Part shown: positions 1 to 7,790 of the stretch, piece after piece | Numbering within the stretch: position 1 is the first letter of the stretch | How the letters are laid out: each line of letters starts with the position of its first letter | Assembly (NCBI RefSeq): GCF_036053395.1 | Contig: NZ_CP107942.1 | Span: forward strand, 4,926,501 to 4,990,500 | DNA: 64,000 nucleotides | Origin: Actinoplanes sp. NBC_00393 | Lineage (GTDB): Bacteria; Actinomycetota; Actinomycetes; Mycobacteriales; Micromonosporaceae | Direction: 5' to 3' | Notes under the pieces: generated by a model | Database searches by the model: none | What the model saw: only the letters and a program-made list of their open reading frames with translations | What the model was told of the DNA's origin: nothing | Made by a program: the position numbers and the translations under genes

Positions 1-1
1 C

Positions 2-334
2 CGCCGCACCCTCAAGGAGCTCAAGAAGGGCCCGGAGTTTCTGGTGACCCCGGTCCGGCTGCGCGACGACCTGGGCCAGACCTACGAGGTCGAGATGCAC
101 GGGCAGTTGCCGCAGTCCGCTCTGCACCGCGGCGACCTGATCCAGATCCGCACCCAGCCGCAGGCCGACCACACGCTTCCGGTGAAGCTCCTGCAGGTGG
201 TGAATCTGACCACCATGCAGCCGCTCACCCCGCGCATCCCCACGCAGTGGTCACACCTCGGCCCGGCACTGTTGCTGCAGGCCGGGCTGGGCGTCACGAT
301 CGCCACCGTGGTGCTGGCCGCCTGGCTGAGGTGA
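2..334 (+). CDS. C-terminal part of an unidentified membrane-anchored protein (5' end outside window)
   Basis: The reading frame is open from base 2 to the TGA at 332-334 and enters from upstream. An internal GTG at 44 is not needed as a start because codons before it are also open and coding-like. About 110 residues are visible. The first 75 are soluble and mixed in charge, ending in a proline-rich stretch. The last 25 or so residues form one hydrophobic helix ending in WLR at the terminus, which suggests a tail-anchored or C-terminal single-pass membrane protein. No family was recognised. The frame and the membrane segment are seen directly; any role is unknown. Confidence 0.6.
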   Translation, partial: RRTLKELKKGPEFLVTPVRLRDDLGQTYEVEMHGQLPQSALHRGDLIQIRTQPQADHTLPVKLLQVVNLTTMQPLTPRIPTQWSHLGPALLLQAGLGVTIATVVLAAWLR

Positions 335-534
335 GAAAAAAGCTCCCTGCGGGTAACGGGCGGACCATGTCCGACCTAATCGAGCTCCACGCAACCGGCG
401 GCACCCGGTTGGCCACCTGGCGAGAATGGACGGCCACCGCGATGGGAACCGCTATCGACAACCGTCATCATGAGGCCGGGGGAACGCCTCGCGCGCTCTC
501 CTGGCGTCACTGACGGCTCGAAAGGTGGTGCGCG

Positions 535-2013
535 GTGGGCGAGAAAGTCGACCAGACCGAATTCAGCCGGGAGGACCGGACCCGGTACCGGCAGAAGATC
601 CGGCGCAGCCTGGACGTGTTCGCGACCATGCTGCGGGAGGCCCGCTTCGAGTTCGAACGGCCACTCACCGGCATGGAGATCGAACTCAACCTGATCGACG
701 AGCACGCCGATCCGGCGATGCGCAACGAAGAGGTGCTGAAGTCGATCGCCGACCCGGATTTCCAGACCGAGCTCGGCCAGTTCAACATCGAGATCAACCT
801 GCCGCCGCGGCGTCTCGCCGGTGACGACTTCGCCGAGCTGGAGCGCAGCCTGCGGGCCAGCCTGAACCAGGCCGAGCGGCACGCCCGGGCCGCCGGGACG
901 CACATGGTGACGATCGGCATCCTGCCGACGCTGCGCCGCGAGCACCTCACCGGCGAGTCGCTCACCGTGAACCCCCGCTACCAGCTGCTCAACGAGCAGA
1001 TCTTCGCGGCCCGCGGTGAGGACCTGGACATCCGGATCGACGGGGTGGACCGGCTGGCGGTCACCACGGACAGCATCGCGCCCGAGGCGGCCTGCACCAG
1101 CACCCAGTTCCACCTGCAGGTGAGCCCGGCGCAGTTCGCCGCGTACTGGAACGCCGCCCAGGTGATCGCCGGCGTGCAACTGGCGCTGGGCGCGAACTCA
1201 CCGCTGCTGCTGGGCCGGGAGCTGTGGCGGGAGACCCGGATCCCGCTCTTCGAGCAGGCGACCGACACAAGATCGGAAGAGATACAGGCCCAGGGTGTAC
1301 GCCCACGCGTTTGGTTCGGCGAACGGTGGATCACCAGCGTCTTCGACCTGTTCGAGGAGAACGTCCGGTACTTCCCGGCGCTGCTGCCGATCTGCGACGC
1401 CGACGACCCGGCGGACATCCTGGAACGCGGCGAGATCCCCGAACTGAGCGAGTTGCGCCTGCACAACGGCACGGTCTACCGCTGGAACCGGCCGATCTAC
1501 GCGGTCGTCAACGGCCGTCCGCACCTGCGCGTGGAGAACCGGGTGCTGCCGGCCGGCCCGACGGTCGCCGACACGATGGCCAACGCCGCCTTCTACTACG
1601 GCCTGGTCCGCGCGCTCGCCGAGGCCGAACGCCCGATCTGGACGCAGATGAGCTTCCGCGCGGCCGAGGAGAACTTCCACAACTGCGCCCGGCACGGCAT
1701 CGACGCCAGCGTGTTCTGGCCCGGCCACGGCACCGTACCGGTCACCGAACTGGTCCTGCGCCGGCTGCTGCCGCAGGCCGCCGCCGGCCTGGACGAATGG
1801 GGCGTCGCCCCGGCCCAGCGCGACCGCCTGCTCGGCATCATCGAGCAACGCTGCCTGCTGCACCGCAACGGCGCCTCCTGGCAGGTGGACACCCTGCACA
1901 CGCTCGAGTCCCAGGGCCACGACCGGCAGCGCGCGCTGCACGAGATGCTGCGCCGCTACCTCCCGCTCATGCACGACAACATCCCGGTCCATGAATGGCC
2001 GATCCAAAAATAA
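535..2013 (+). CDS. Glutamate-cysteine ligase family (GCS2-like) carboxylate-amine ligase
   Basis: The 492-residue product starts at a GTG preceded by the purine-rich AAAGGTGG. It matches the GCS2-type ATP-dependent carboxylate-amine ligases. An acidic metal/ATP motif GMEIELN lies at about residues 46-52, NIEIN follows at about 84-88, and conserved blocks such as HNGTVYRWNRP and LRVENRVLPAGP lie in the C-terminal half. By family knowledge these enzymes join an amino acid to a gamma-carboxylate in the cytoplasm. The true substrate here is uncertain, since actinobacteria normally use mycothiol and no glutathione synthetase is adjacent. The gene stands alone and converges on the cobalamin block, with a palindrome between them. 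Confidence 0.8.
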   Translation: MGEKVDQTEFSREDRTRYRQKIRRSLDVFATMLREARFEFERPLTGMEIELNLIDEHADPAMRNEEVLKSIADPDFQTELGQFNIEINLPPRRLAGDDFAELERSLRASLNQAERHARAAGTHMVTIGILPTLRREHLTGESLTVNPRYQLLNEQIFAARGEDLDIRIDGVDRLAVTTDSIAPEAACTSTQFHLQVSPAQFAAYWNAAQVIAGVQLALGANSPLLLGRELWRETRIPLFEQATDTRSEEIQAQGVRPRVWFGERWITSVFDLFEENVRYFPALLPICDADDPADILERGEIPELSELRLHNGTVYRWNRPIYAVVNGRPHLRVENRVLPAGPTVADTMANAAFYYGLVRALAEAERPIWTQMSFRAAEENFHNCARHGIDASVFWPGHGTVPVTELVLRRLLPQAAAGLDEWGVAPAQRDRLLGIIEQRCLLHRNGASWQVDTLHTLESQGHDRQRALHEMLRRYLPLMHDNIPVHEWPIQK

Positions 2014-2122
2014 GACCCCCCTTTGGTACGAGAATGCACAGTCCCGCCGAATCGTGACCGTCCCCCGCTACGACGCGACCATCTGCCGGGTCCCGGCCGC
2101 CCGGCGACCGCCGGGCTGAAGC

Positions 2123-2175
2123 AGCTGGTTAACACGGCTGTTCCGAACACCCACGAACAGCCCTGTTAACCAACT
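2123..2175. terminator. Large palindrome between convergent genes, member of a dispersed repeat pair
   Basis: The left arm at 2123-2143 and right arm at 2155-2175 pair at 19 of 21 positions around an 11-base loop. The element sits between the ends of the ligase gene and the cobE/cbiG-like gene, so it could stop transcription from both sides. There is no long T tract. A closely related palindrome lies at 21041-21092 with the same GGTTAACA core and the same CCGAAC loop start, so this is a repeated element and not a chance hairpin. Confidence 0.6.
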
Positions 2176-2187
2176 GGGCACGATGTG

Positions 2188-2559
2188 TCACCGGGACGCG
2201 GCCACCGCCACCGTGATCCCGTCGCGCACCTGCTTCGGCACCCGCAGACTGCCGCCGGGCCCGGCTGCTACCAGGGCAGCGGCCTCGGCCACGCTCGGCG
2301 TGCCGACCGCATCGGCCACCGCGGGGCTCGGCGTCGGCACCTGGTGACCGGCCAGCGCCGCCGCCGGGTAGCCGACCAGCCGCCACCCGGCCCCGGCCGC
2401 GACCGCCCGCACGTCGTCCTCGGCGGCCCGCCGGTCCAGAGTCGCCAGGACGGCGACCTCACCAGCCGCGATGCCCGCGTCGCGAAGCACCGACCGCACC
2501 GCCGCGGACAGCCGCTCGACCGGCGTCCCGGCCCGAGCGCCGAGCCCGACGACGATCAC
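2188..2559 (-). CDS. CobE / CbiG C-terminal domain-like cobalamin biosynthesis protein
   Basis: The protein has 123 residues. The GTG start at 2559 overlaps the TGA of cobB in the 4-base GTGA arrangement, which fixes the start; the longer open frame upstream is only the shadow of cobB. The product begins with a hydrophobic strand (VVGLGAR) and has the motif LATLDRRAAE, a region with TPSPAVADAVGTPSVAEAAA, and an end resembling CobE/CbiG-C (LRVPKQVRDGITVAVA). CbiG opens the C20 lactone of cobalt-precorrin-5A in the anaerobic-type pathway, and its C-terminal domain exists alone as CobE. Only that domain is present here, so catalytic competence is unclear. Position after cobO-cobB supports a corrin role. 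Confidence 0.75.
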   Translation of the reverse strand: MIVVGLGARAGTPVERLSAAVRSVLRDAGIAAGEVAVLATLDRRAAEDDVRAVAAGAGWRLVGYPAAALAGHQVPTPSPAVADAVGTPSVAEAAALVAAGPGGSLRVPKQVRDGITVAVAASR

Positions 2560-3911
2560 CCGACTGCGGCGGCCGCCCGGACCAGCCGCTCGGCCAGTCC
2601 ACGCTGCCCGGCCCAGTGCAGATGCAGGTAGGAAGCGTGCACCGAACCGGACACGAACCCTTCCGGATCGTCGCCGCGCCACGCCCACGCTGCCCCGCCG
2701 GCCGGGGATAGCAACAGCCCCGAACGGGGGTGCACCGCGGTCCGGTGGAACTCGTGCCCGGTCACCCTGGTACCGGCCGCCGCGAGAGGGCTGTCGGTGA
2801 GCGCGACGGCGTCCCGGTAGCCCAGCGTCAGCGTCGGCGTCATCACCGCCTCGGCGTCGAGCACCCCGCACATCGGGGCGCCGTCCAGCGTCCGGCACAG
2901 CCAGAGCAGCCCGGCGCACTCCGCGGTGATCGGCGCCCCGGACGCCGCCAGCGCCGCCACCGACCGGCGCAGTGGCTCGTTCGCGGACAGCTCCGACGCG
3001 TACACCTCGGGGAACCCGCCGCCGACGACCAGCGCCCGGGTGCCGGCCGGCAGAGCCTCGTCGTGCAGCGGGTCGACAGCCACCACCGTGGCTCCGGCTC
3101 CGGTCAGCAGTTCGGCCGTTTCCGCGTACGCGAAAGAGAAAGCGGGACCACCGGCGAGCGCAACCACCGGACCCTCGGTGACCGGCTGCTCGGCCCGGGG
3201 TGTCCAGGGTGCCGCCGTCAGCGGCGGCGCCGAACGGGCGACCGCGGCGACCGCGTCCAGATCGACCGCGCCCGCGATCAGCGTGGCCAGCGCATCCACC
3301 GACGCGAGGGCCTCGGCGCGCCGCTCCGCCGCCGGGACCAGCCCGAGATGCCGGCTCGGCGCGGCGACCGCGTCAGCGCGGCGCAACGCGCCCAGCACCG
3401 GCGTGCCCACCTCCTCGCAGGCGTCCCGCAGAATCTGCTCGTGCCGCGCCGACCCCACCCGGTTGAGGATCACCCCGGTCAGCCGGACCGTGCCGAAGCT
3501 GCGGAAACCGTGCACCAGCGCGGCCACCGACCGGCCCTGCGCGGCCGCGTCCACCACCAGGATCACCGGCGCCTGCAGCAGCTCGGCGACCTGGGCCGTG
3601 GACCCGGTCTCGCCGGCGCCGGTACGCCCGTCGTAGAGGCCCATCACGCCCTCGACGATCGCCAGCTCAGCGCCGGCCGACCCGTGCGCGAAGAGCGGCC
3701 CGATCTGATCCTCGCCGACCAGCACCGGGTCCAGGTTGCGTCCCGGCCGCCCGGCGGCGAGCGCGTGATAGCCCGGGTCGATGTAGTCCGGGCCCACCTT
3801 GAACGGCGCCACCGGCACCCCGCGCCGGGCGAACGCCGCCAGCAGCCCGGTGGCCACGGTCGTCTTCCCGTGCCCGCTGGCCGGCGCCGCGATGACCACG
3901 CGATTCACCAT
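2556..3911 (-). CDS. cobB: Cobyrinic acid a,c-diamide synthase
   Basis: The 451-residue protein has a P-loop ASGHGKTT at about residues 11-18, the KVGPDYIDP block, and a class I glutamine amidotransferase half. That half contains GGGFPEVY, the nucleophile region AECAGLLWL near residue 330, and a late GHEFH motif. This is the CobB/CbiA architecture: ATP-dependent transfer of glutamine amide nitrogen to the a and c side chains of (hydrogeno)byrinic acid in the cytoplasm. Length and domain order are normal for the family. It overlaps cobO by 7 bases upstream and the cobE-like gene by 4 bases downstream, indicating translational coupling in one operon. Confidence 0.93.
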   Translation of the reverse strand: MVNRVVIAAPASGHGKTTVATGLLAAFARRGVPVAPFKVGPDYIDPGYHALAAGRPGRNLDPVLVGEDQIGPLFAHGSAGAELAIVEGVMGLYDGRTGAGETGSTAQVAELLQAPVILVVDAAAQGRSVAALVHGFRSFGTVRLTGVILNRVGSARHEQILRDACEEVGTPVLGALRRADAVAAPSRHLGLVPAAERRAEALASVDALATLIAGAVDLDAVAAVARSAPPLTAAPWTPRAEQPVTEGPVVALAGGPAFSFAYAETAELLTGAGATVVAVDPLHDEALPAGTRALVVGGGFPEVYASELSANEPLRRSVAALAASGAPITAECAGLLWLCRTLDGAPMCGVLDAEAVMTPTLTLGYRDAVALTDSPLAAAGTRVTGHEFHRTAVHPRSGLLLSPAGGAAWAWRGDDPEGFVSGSVHASYLHLHWAGQRGLAERLVRAAAAVG

Positions 3912-4504
3912 TCGATGCCCTGCTGCCCCTTGCGCCCCGCGTCCATCGGATGCTTGATTTTCGTCATCTCAGTGACCAGGTCGGCCGCCGCCATCAGATC
4001 CGAGTGCGCGTCACGCCCGGTGATCACCACATGCTGCGTCCCCGGCCGGTCCGCCAGCGTCGCGATCACGTCGGCGACGTCCACCCAGCCCCACTTCATC
4101 GGGTAGGTGAACTCGTCCAGCACGTAGAACTTGTAGGTCTCCGCCGCCAGGTCCCGCTTGATCTGCGCCCAGCCCTCAGCAGCCTCGGCCGCGTGGTCCC
4201 GCTCGCTGCCCGCCCGCTGGATCCAGGACCAGCCCTCACCCATCTTGTGCCAGGTGACCGGCGTCTTGTCCAGCCCGCCGAGAGCCTTCAGCGCGGCTTC
4301 CTCGCCGACCTTCCACTTCTCCGACTTGACGAACTGAAACACCCCGATCGGCCATCCGGCGCTCCACGCCCGCAACGCCATCCCGAACGCCGCCGTCGAT
4401 TTCCCCTTACCCGGCCCGGTGTGCACCGCCAGCACCGCCTGCCGCCGCCGCTGCCGCGTGGTCAGCCCATCATCCGGCACGCTGGTCACTTTGCCTTGCG
4501 GCAC
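3905..4504 (-). CDS. cobO: Cob(I)yrinic acid a,c-diamide adenosyltransferase
   Basis: The product has 199 residues and uses a GTG start at 4504 with GGAGGG about 6 bases upstream. It has the CobO/BtuR P-loop GPGKGKST at residues 30-37, the FQFVKSEKWKVGE region, the Walker-B-like YVLDEFTYP, and the ITGRDAH motif. The enzyme transfers the adenosyl group of ATP to the cobalt of reduced corrinoid, giving the coenzyme form. The gene is the first of the tight cobO-cobB-cobE-like unit. A 506-base gap with repeats separates it from the cobaltochelatase gene on the same strand, so it may be expressed from its own promoter or by readthrough from the riboswitch-controlled transcript. Confidence 0.93.
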   Translation of the reverse strand: MPQGKVTSVPDDGLTTRQRRRQAVLAVHTGPGKGKSTAAFGMALRAWSAGWPIGVFQFVKSEKWKVGEEAALKALGGLDKTPVTWHKMGEGWSWIQRAGSERDHAAEAAEGWAQIKRDLAAETYKFYVLDEFTYPMKWGWVDVADVIATLADRPGTQHVVITGRDAHSDLMAAADLVTEMTKIKHPMDAGRKGQQGIEW

Positions 4505-4700
4505 CGTTCACCCTCCCTCACACCCACACTGCTCACCACACCACCAACACCTGGGCCGTCCGCCTCCAAGGCCCCTCTTCCGCGCATTCCTCCGCGCCCG
4601 GCCTCATTCCACGGCCGCTTCCAGCGTCCCAACCGCACGCTTACTTCCCGCGCCCCGGCTTCACTTCCGGCGCCCGGCTCCGAGGCCACGCCCCACTCCG

Positions 4701-4784
4701 CTCCTGCGCCGCCGCTCCTGCGCCGCCGCTCCTACGCCGCCGCTCCTACGCCGCCGCTCCTACGCCGCCGCTCCTGCGCTGCCG
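4701..4784. repeat. Six 14-bp tandem repeats upstream of cobO
   Basis: Units of 14 bases starting at 4701, 4715, 4729, 4743, 4757 and 4771 follow one another without gaps and differ mainly at one G/A position. A degenerate seventh starts at 4785. They lie in the 506-base non-coding stretch between cobO and the cobaltochelatase gene. The rest of that stretch (4505-4700 and 4797-4887) holds no gene that could be supported. Confidence 0.8.
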
Positions 4785-4887
4785 CTCCCGGTGCCGTGCT
4801 GTCGTGCCTGTTTCCCACGCCGTGCTGCCGCGTCCCACTCACCGCGCCGTGCTTCCTCCCCGCCTCGCGCCCTCTCACCCCGTCGGC

Positions 4888-5008
4888 GATCTTGGGCGTT
4901 TTGTCACCCCATGGTGTGGTCGGAAGCCCAAGATCTGCGAGTCACCTCGCGACCGTCCGCGATCTTGGGTGTTCGACCACATCATCGTGTGGCAAAACGC
5001 CCAAGATC
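4888..5008. repeat. Nested inverted repeats built on a GATCTTGGGCGTTTTG core
   Basis: The 16-base arms at 4888-4903 and 4993-5008 are exact reverse complements. Inside them are a second partial pair at 4925-4935 (AGCCCAAGATC) and 4961-4974 (GATCTTGGGTGTTC). The four copies can therefore form either two neighbouring hairpins or one large outer stem. The element lies immediately beyond the stop of the cobaltochelatase gene, so it may serve as its transcription terminator. Confidence 0.65.
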
Positions 5009-5010
5009 GG

Positions 5011-7563
5011 TCACGCTGCGCTTCGGTAGGCACGTTCGCCCGCGGCAGGCCGGGCAGCAGGAGGCTGGGCGGCGGACCCTGCGGCGGCAGGCCGGGCGCC
5101 GGCAGGCCGGGCGGCGGGGGGCTGGGCGGCGGACCCTGCGGCGGCAGGCTGGGCGGCGGGAGGCTGGGCGGCGGGAGGCTGGGCGGCGGACCGTGTGGCG
5201 TGCGTAGAGGTCACCGCCTGGAGGTGGTCGAGGGGCATGACCTCGGCTTTCAGGGCGGCGGCCAGTTTGCGGGCGAGGCCGAGGCGGATCGGGCCGGATT
5301 CGCAGTCGACGACCACGGTGGCCACTCCGGCCAGCAGCGGTGCGAGCCGCAGTGGGTCCGGTCCGCTGGTGGCCCGGCCGTCGGTGACCAGCACCAACAG
5401 CGGTCGGCGGCGCGGGTCGCGGCGCCGTTCGGTGGCGATGGTCGCAGCCGCGGTGCGCAGCCCGGCTGCGAGCGGGGTCCGCCCACCGGTGCGCAGGGCG
5501 GCCAGCCGCTGTACACCCACTTCGTGGCTGGAGGTGGGCGGCAGCACGGACTCGGCCTCACTACCCCGGAACGTGATCATCCCGATCCGGTCGCGCCGCT
5601 GATAGGCGTCCCGCAGCAGGGACAACACCGCCGTCTTGACCAGCGTCATCCGCTTGCGCGCCGCCATCGACCCGGAGGCGTCCACGACGAACAACACCAG
5701 GTTCGCCTCGCGCCCCACATGCACCGACTCCCGCAGATCCCGCGGCTCCACCCGCACTCGGTCAAGGCCGGCGCGGTCAAGGGCGGTGCCGGTGAGGGCG
5801 GCGCGGCCAAGGCCGGCGCGGTTAAGGCCGGCGCGGCCAAGGCCGGCGCGGTCGAGGCCGGCGCGGTCAAGGCCGGCGCGGTCAAGGCCGGCGCGGTCAA
5901 GACCAGCGCGGTCAAGACCAGCGCGGTCAAGACCAGCGCGGTCAAGACCAGCGCGGTCAAGACCAGCGCGGTCAAGACCAGCGCGGTCAAGACCAGCGCG
6001 GTCAAGACCAGCGCGGTCAAGGCCGGCGCGGGTGAGGGCGGTGCGGGTGAGGGCGGCTCGCAGGGTGGCTGGTAGGTGGGGGGCGCCGGAGAGTTTGCCG
6101 TGGGGGGTGCGGCTGCCTACTACGCGGCCTCGGCGGGCGAAGGCGGGTGAGCGGCGGCCGGTGTGGCCGCCTTCGCCGCGGGCTGTGATGCGTAGCGTGC
6201 GGGTTCGGTAGGCGGTGCCGGCTGTGGCGGTTGCGCCGGCCTTCTCCGGCTGTCCGGTGCCCGAGTCGGAGTCGGTGGGCGAGGCGCTGCTGTAGTCCGT
6301 ACCGTCGCGGTGGTTGCTGGAGCCCTGGGGCCCGCCGCCGTCGCGTGGGCCTTGCGGCCCGCCTCCCCCGCCGCCCGATGGCCCGTCGCCGTCCGGGTCC
6401 GGATCGTCCTCGTCGTCCGGCGCCGGATCGGAGTTCGGCCGCGGCTGGCCGGCCTCGCCCTGGTCCTGGTCGATCTCGCCCTGGTCGGGCTGGTTCTGGT
6501 CGGCCGGGTCCCGCAGATCGCGCTCTTGTGCGGCCCGGTCCTGGGCGGCCTGGCGTTCGGCCTCGGCGAGGGCCTCCTCGAGCTTCTCCTCGTCGGTGCC
6601 GGGCGGGTCGAGCGGATCGGTGCGGCGCCGGTGCGGCAGGGCGAGCCGGGCCGCGCCGGCGACGTCGTCGGCGGTCACCGCGGTGCGGCCGTGCCAGGCG
6701 GCGAGGGCCACCGCGCACCGCGCCACCACGATGTCGGCGCGCATCCCGTCGACGCCGTAGGCGAGGCAGACCCGGGCGATCCGGTCGAGTTCAGCGTCCG
6801 GCAGGGCGACCGACGGCAGCTGGGTGCGGGCGGCGGCGATGCGGGACGCGTACTCCTGCTCGGCCGCCGTGAAACGGGCGGCGAAGGCCGTCGGGTCGGC
6901 CTCGTACGCCAGCCGGCGCCGCACCACCTCGGCCCGCTGGACCGCGTCGCGGGGTGCGGCCACGTTCACCACCAGGCCGAAGCGGTCGACCAGCTGGGGC
7001 CGCGGTTCGCCCTCCTCCGGATTCATGGTGCCGACCAGCAGGAACCGGGCGGCGTGCTTGACCGAGACGCCGTCGCGCTCGACGTGTGCCCGGCCCATCG
7101 CGGCCGCGTCGAGCAGCAGGTCGACCAGGTGGTCCGGGAGCAGGTTGACCTCGTCGACGTAGAGGACGCCGCGGTGGGCGGCGGCGAGCAGCCCGGGCTC
7201 GTACGCCTTCACCCCGTCACTGAGCGCACGCTGCAGATCGAGCGTGCCCACCACGCGGTCCTCGGTCGCGCCGACCGGCAGTTCGACCAGCGCGGCCGGC
7301 CGGTCCGTGGCCGGGCCGGCGGCCGGGTGCGGACCGTCGGGGCAGTCCGGGTCGGGGGCGGCCGGGTCGCAGGCGAAGCGGCACCCGCGCACCACGGCGA
7401 CCGACGGCAGCAGACCGGCCAGCGCACGCACCACAGTGCTCTTGGCCGTGCCCTTCTCGCCGCGGACCAGCACCCCGCCGATCGCCGGTGAGACGGAGGT
7501 GAGCAGCAGCGCCAGGCGCAGGTCGTCGAGGCCGACCACGGCGGAGAACGGGTACGGAGTCAC
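5011..7563 (-). CDS. Putative cobaltochelatase, ChlI/ChlD-type fused AAA+ and VWA subunit
   Basis: The product has 850 residues and uses a GTG at 7563 with GGAAGGG just upstream. The open frame continues to 7737, but that extension is the cobalamin riboswitch. The AAA+ half has Walker A GEKGTAKST at residues 35-43, VLYVDEVNLL as Walker B and VGTMNPEEGE as sensor 1. An acidic, Gly/Pro-rich linker follows, then a run of about 20 pentapeptides of the AGLDR type (residues about 502-601), then a VWA domain with the MIDAS motif DASGSM near 628. A Pro/Ala/Gln-repeat tail closes the protein. Such fusions partner CobN in ATP-driven cobalt insertion; no cobN is in this window. The repeats and tail are unusual for the family. 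Confidence 0.85.
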   Translation of the reverse strand: MTPYPFSAVVGLDDLRLALLLTSVSPAIGGVLVRGEKGTAKSTVVRALAGLLPSVAVVRGCRFACDPAAPDPDCPDGPHPAAGPATDRPAALVELPVGATEDRVVGTLDLQRALSDGVKAYEPGLLAAAHRGVLYVDEVNLLPDHLVDLLLDAAAMGRAHVERDGVSVKHAARFLLVGTMNPEEGEPRPQLVDRFGLVVNVAAPRDAVQRAEVVRRRLAYEADPTAFAARFTAAEQEYASRIAAARTQLPSVALPDAELDRIARVCLAYGVDGMRADIVVARCAVALAAWHGRTAVTADDVAGAARLALPHRRRTDPLDPPGTDEEKLEEALAEAERQAAQDRAAQERDLRDPADQNQPDQGEIDQDQGEAGQPRPNSDPAPDDEDDPDPDGDGPSGGGGGGPQGPRDGGGPQGSSNHRDGTDYSSASPTDSDSGTGQPEKAGATATAGTAYRTRTLRITARGEGGHTGRRSPAFARRGRVVGSRTPHGKLSGAPHLPATLRAALTRTALTRAGLDRAGLDRAGLDRAGLDRAGLDRAGLDRAGLDRAGLDRAGLDRAGLDRAGLDRAGLDRAGLGRAGLNRAGLGRAALTGTALDRAGLDRVRVEPRDLRESVHVGREANLVLFVVDASGSMAARKRMTLVKTAVLSLLRDAYQRRDRIGMITFRGSEAESVLPPTSSHEVGVQRLAALRTGGRTPLAAGLRTAAATIATERRRDPRRRPLLVLVTDGRATSGPDPLRLAPLLAGVATVVVDCESGPIRLGLARKLAAALKAEVMPLDHLQAVTSTHATRSAAQPPAAQPPAAQPAAAGSAAQPPAARPAGARPAAAGSAAQPPAARPAAGERAYRSAA
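5761..6060. repeat. 15-bp in-frame minisatellite inside the cobaltochelatase gene
   Basis: Twenty uninterrupted 15-base units cover 5761-6060. Eight consecutive units at 5896-6015 are identical, and the flanking units differ by one to several bases. On the minus strand each unit encodes five residues (AGLDR and variants), extending the linker between the AAA+ and VWA domains by about 100 residues. Identity at the centre and divergence at the edges fits recent expansion by slippage or unequal exchange. Confidence 0.95.
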
Positions 7564-7589
7564 GGGGATCCCTTCCGGCGGGTGTCCAC

Positions 7590-7790
7590 GCCCGCTCGTC
7601 GGTTGACACGAGCGGCCGGAGTCTCCTGACTCCCGGATCGACGTTCCCCGCCGGCCTTCCGGCCCCGAAGGGTCGTGGCGTGCTGGTATGGCGGGTCGCT
7701 CCCCGGTCACAGTGGCGGGACCGTCCCGGATTCGCACCGGGGTTCCTCCGCTACCGCTCGGCGATCACTCTTTCCTACCGCCGGGCTGCG
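7590..7790 (-). promoter_or_regulatory. Cobalamin riboswitch upstream of the cobaltochelatase gene
   Basis: Read on the minus strand, the RNA has the hallmark blocks of the AdoCbl riboswitch in order. These are GGTGCGAATCC (7738-7728), a CCCGCCACTGTGA B12-box core around 7720-7707, and GAGTCAGGAGACTCC (7632-7618). A 7-base-pair hairpin at 7593-7614 follows and could be the expression platform, lying just before the ribosome binding site of the GTG at 7563. Known function of the class is to shut down expression when adenosylcobalamin is abundant. Its 5' side overlaps the stop codon region of the gluconokinase gene. Confidence 0.92.

Noticed and set aside
5761..6060. CRISPR array
   Set aside because: The 15-base units are contiguous without spacers and lie in frame inside a coding sequence, so this is a minisatellite.
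7564..7737. N-terminal extension of the cobaltochelatase
   Set aside because: These codons overlap the conserved cobalamin riboswitch and lack family similarity; GTG 7563 with its own binding site is the better start.
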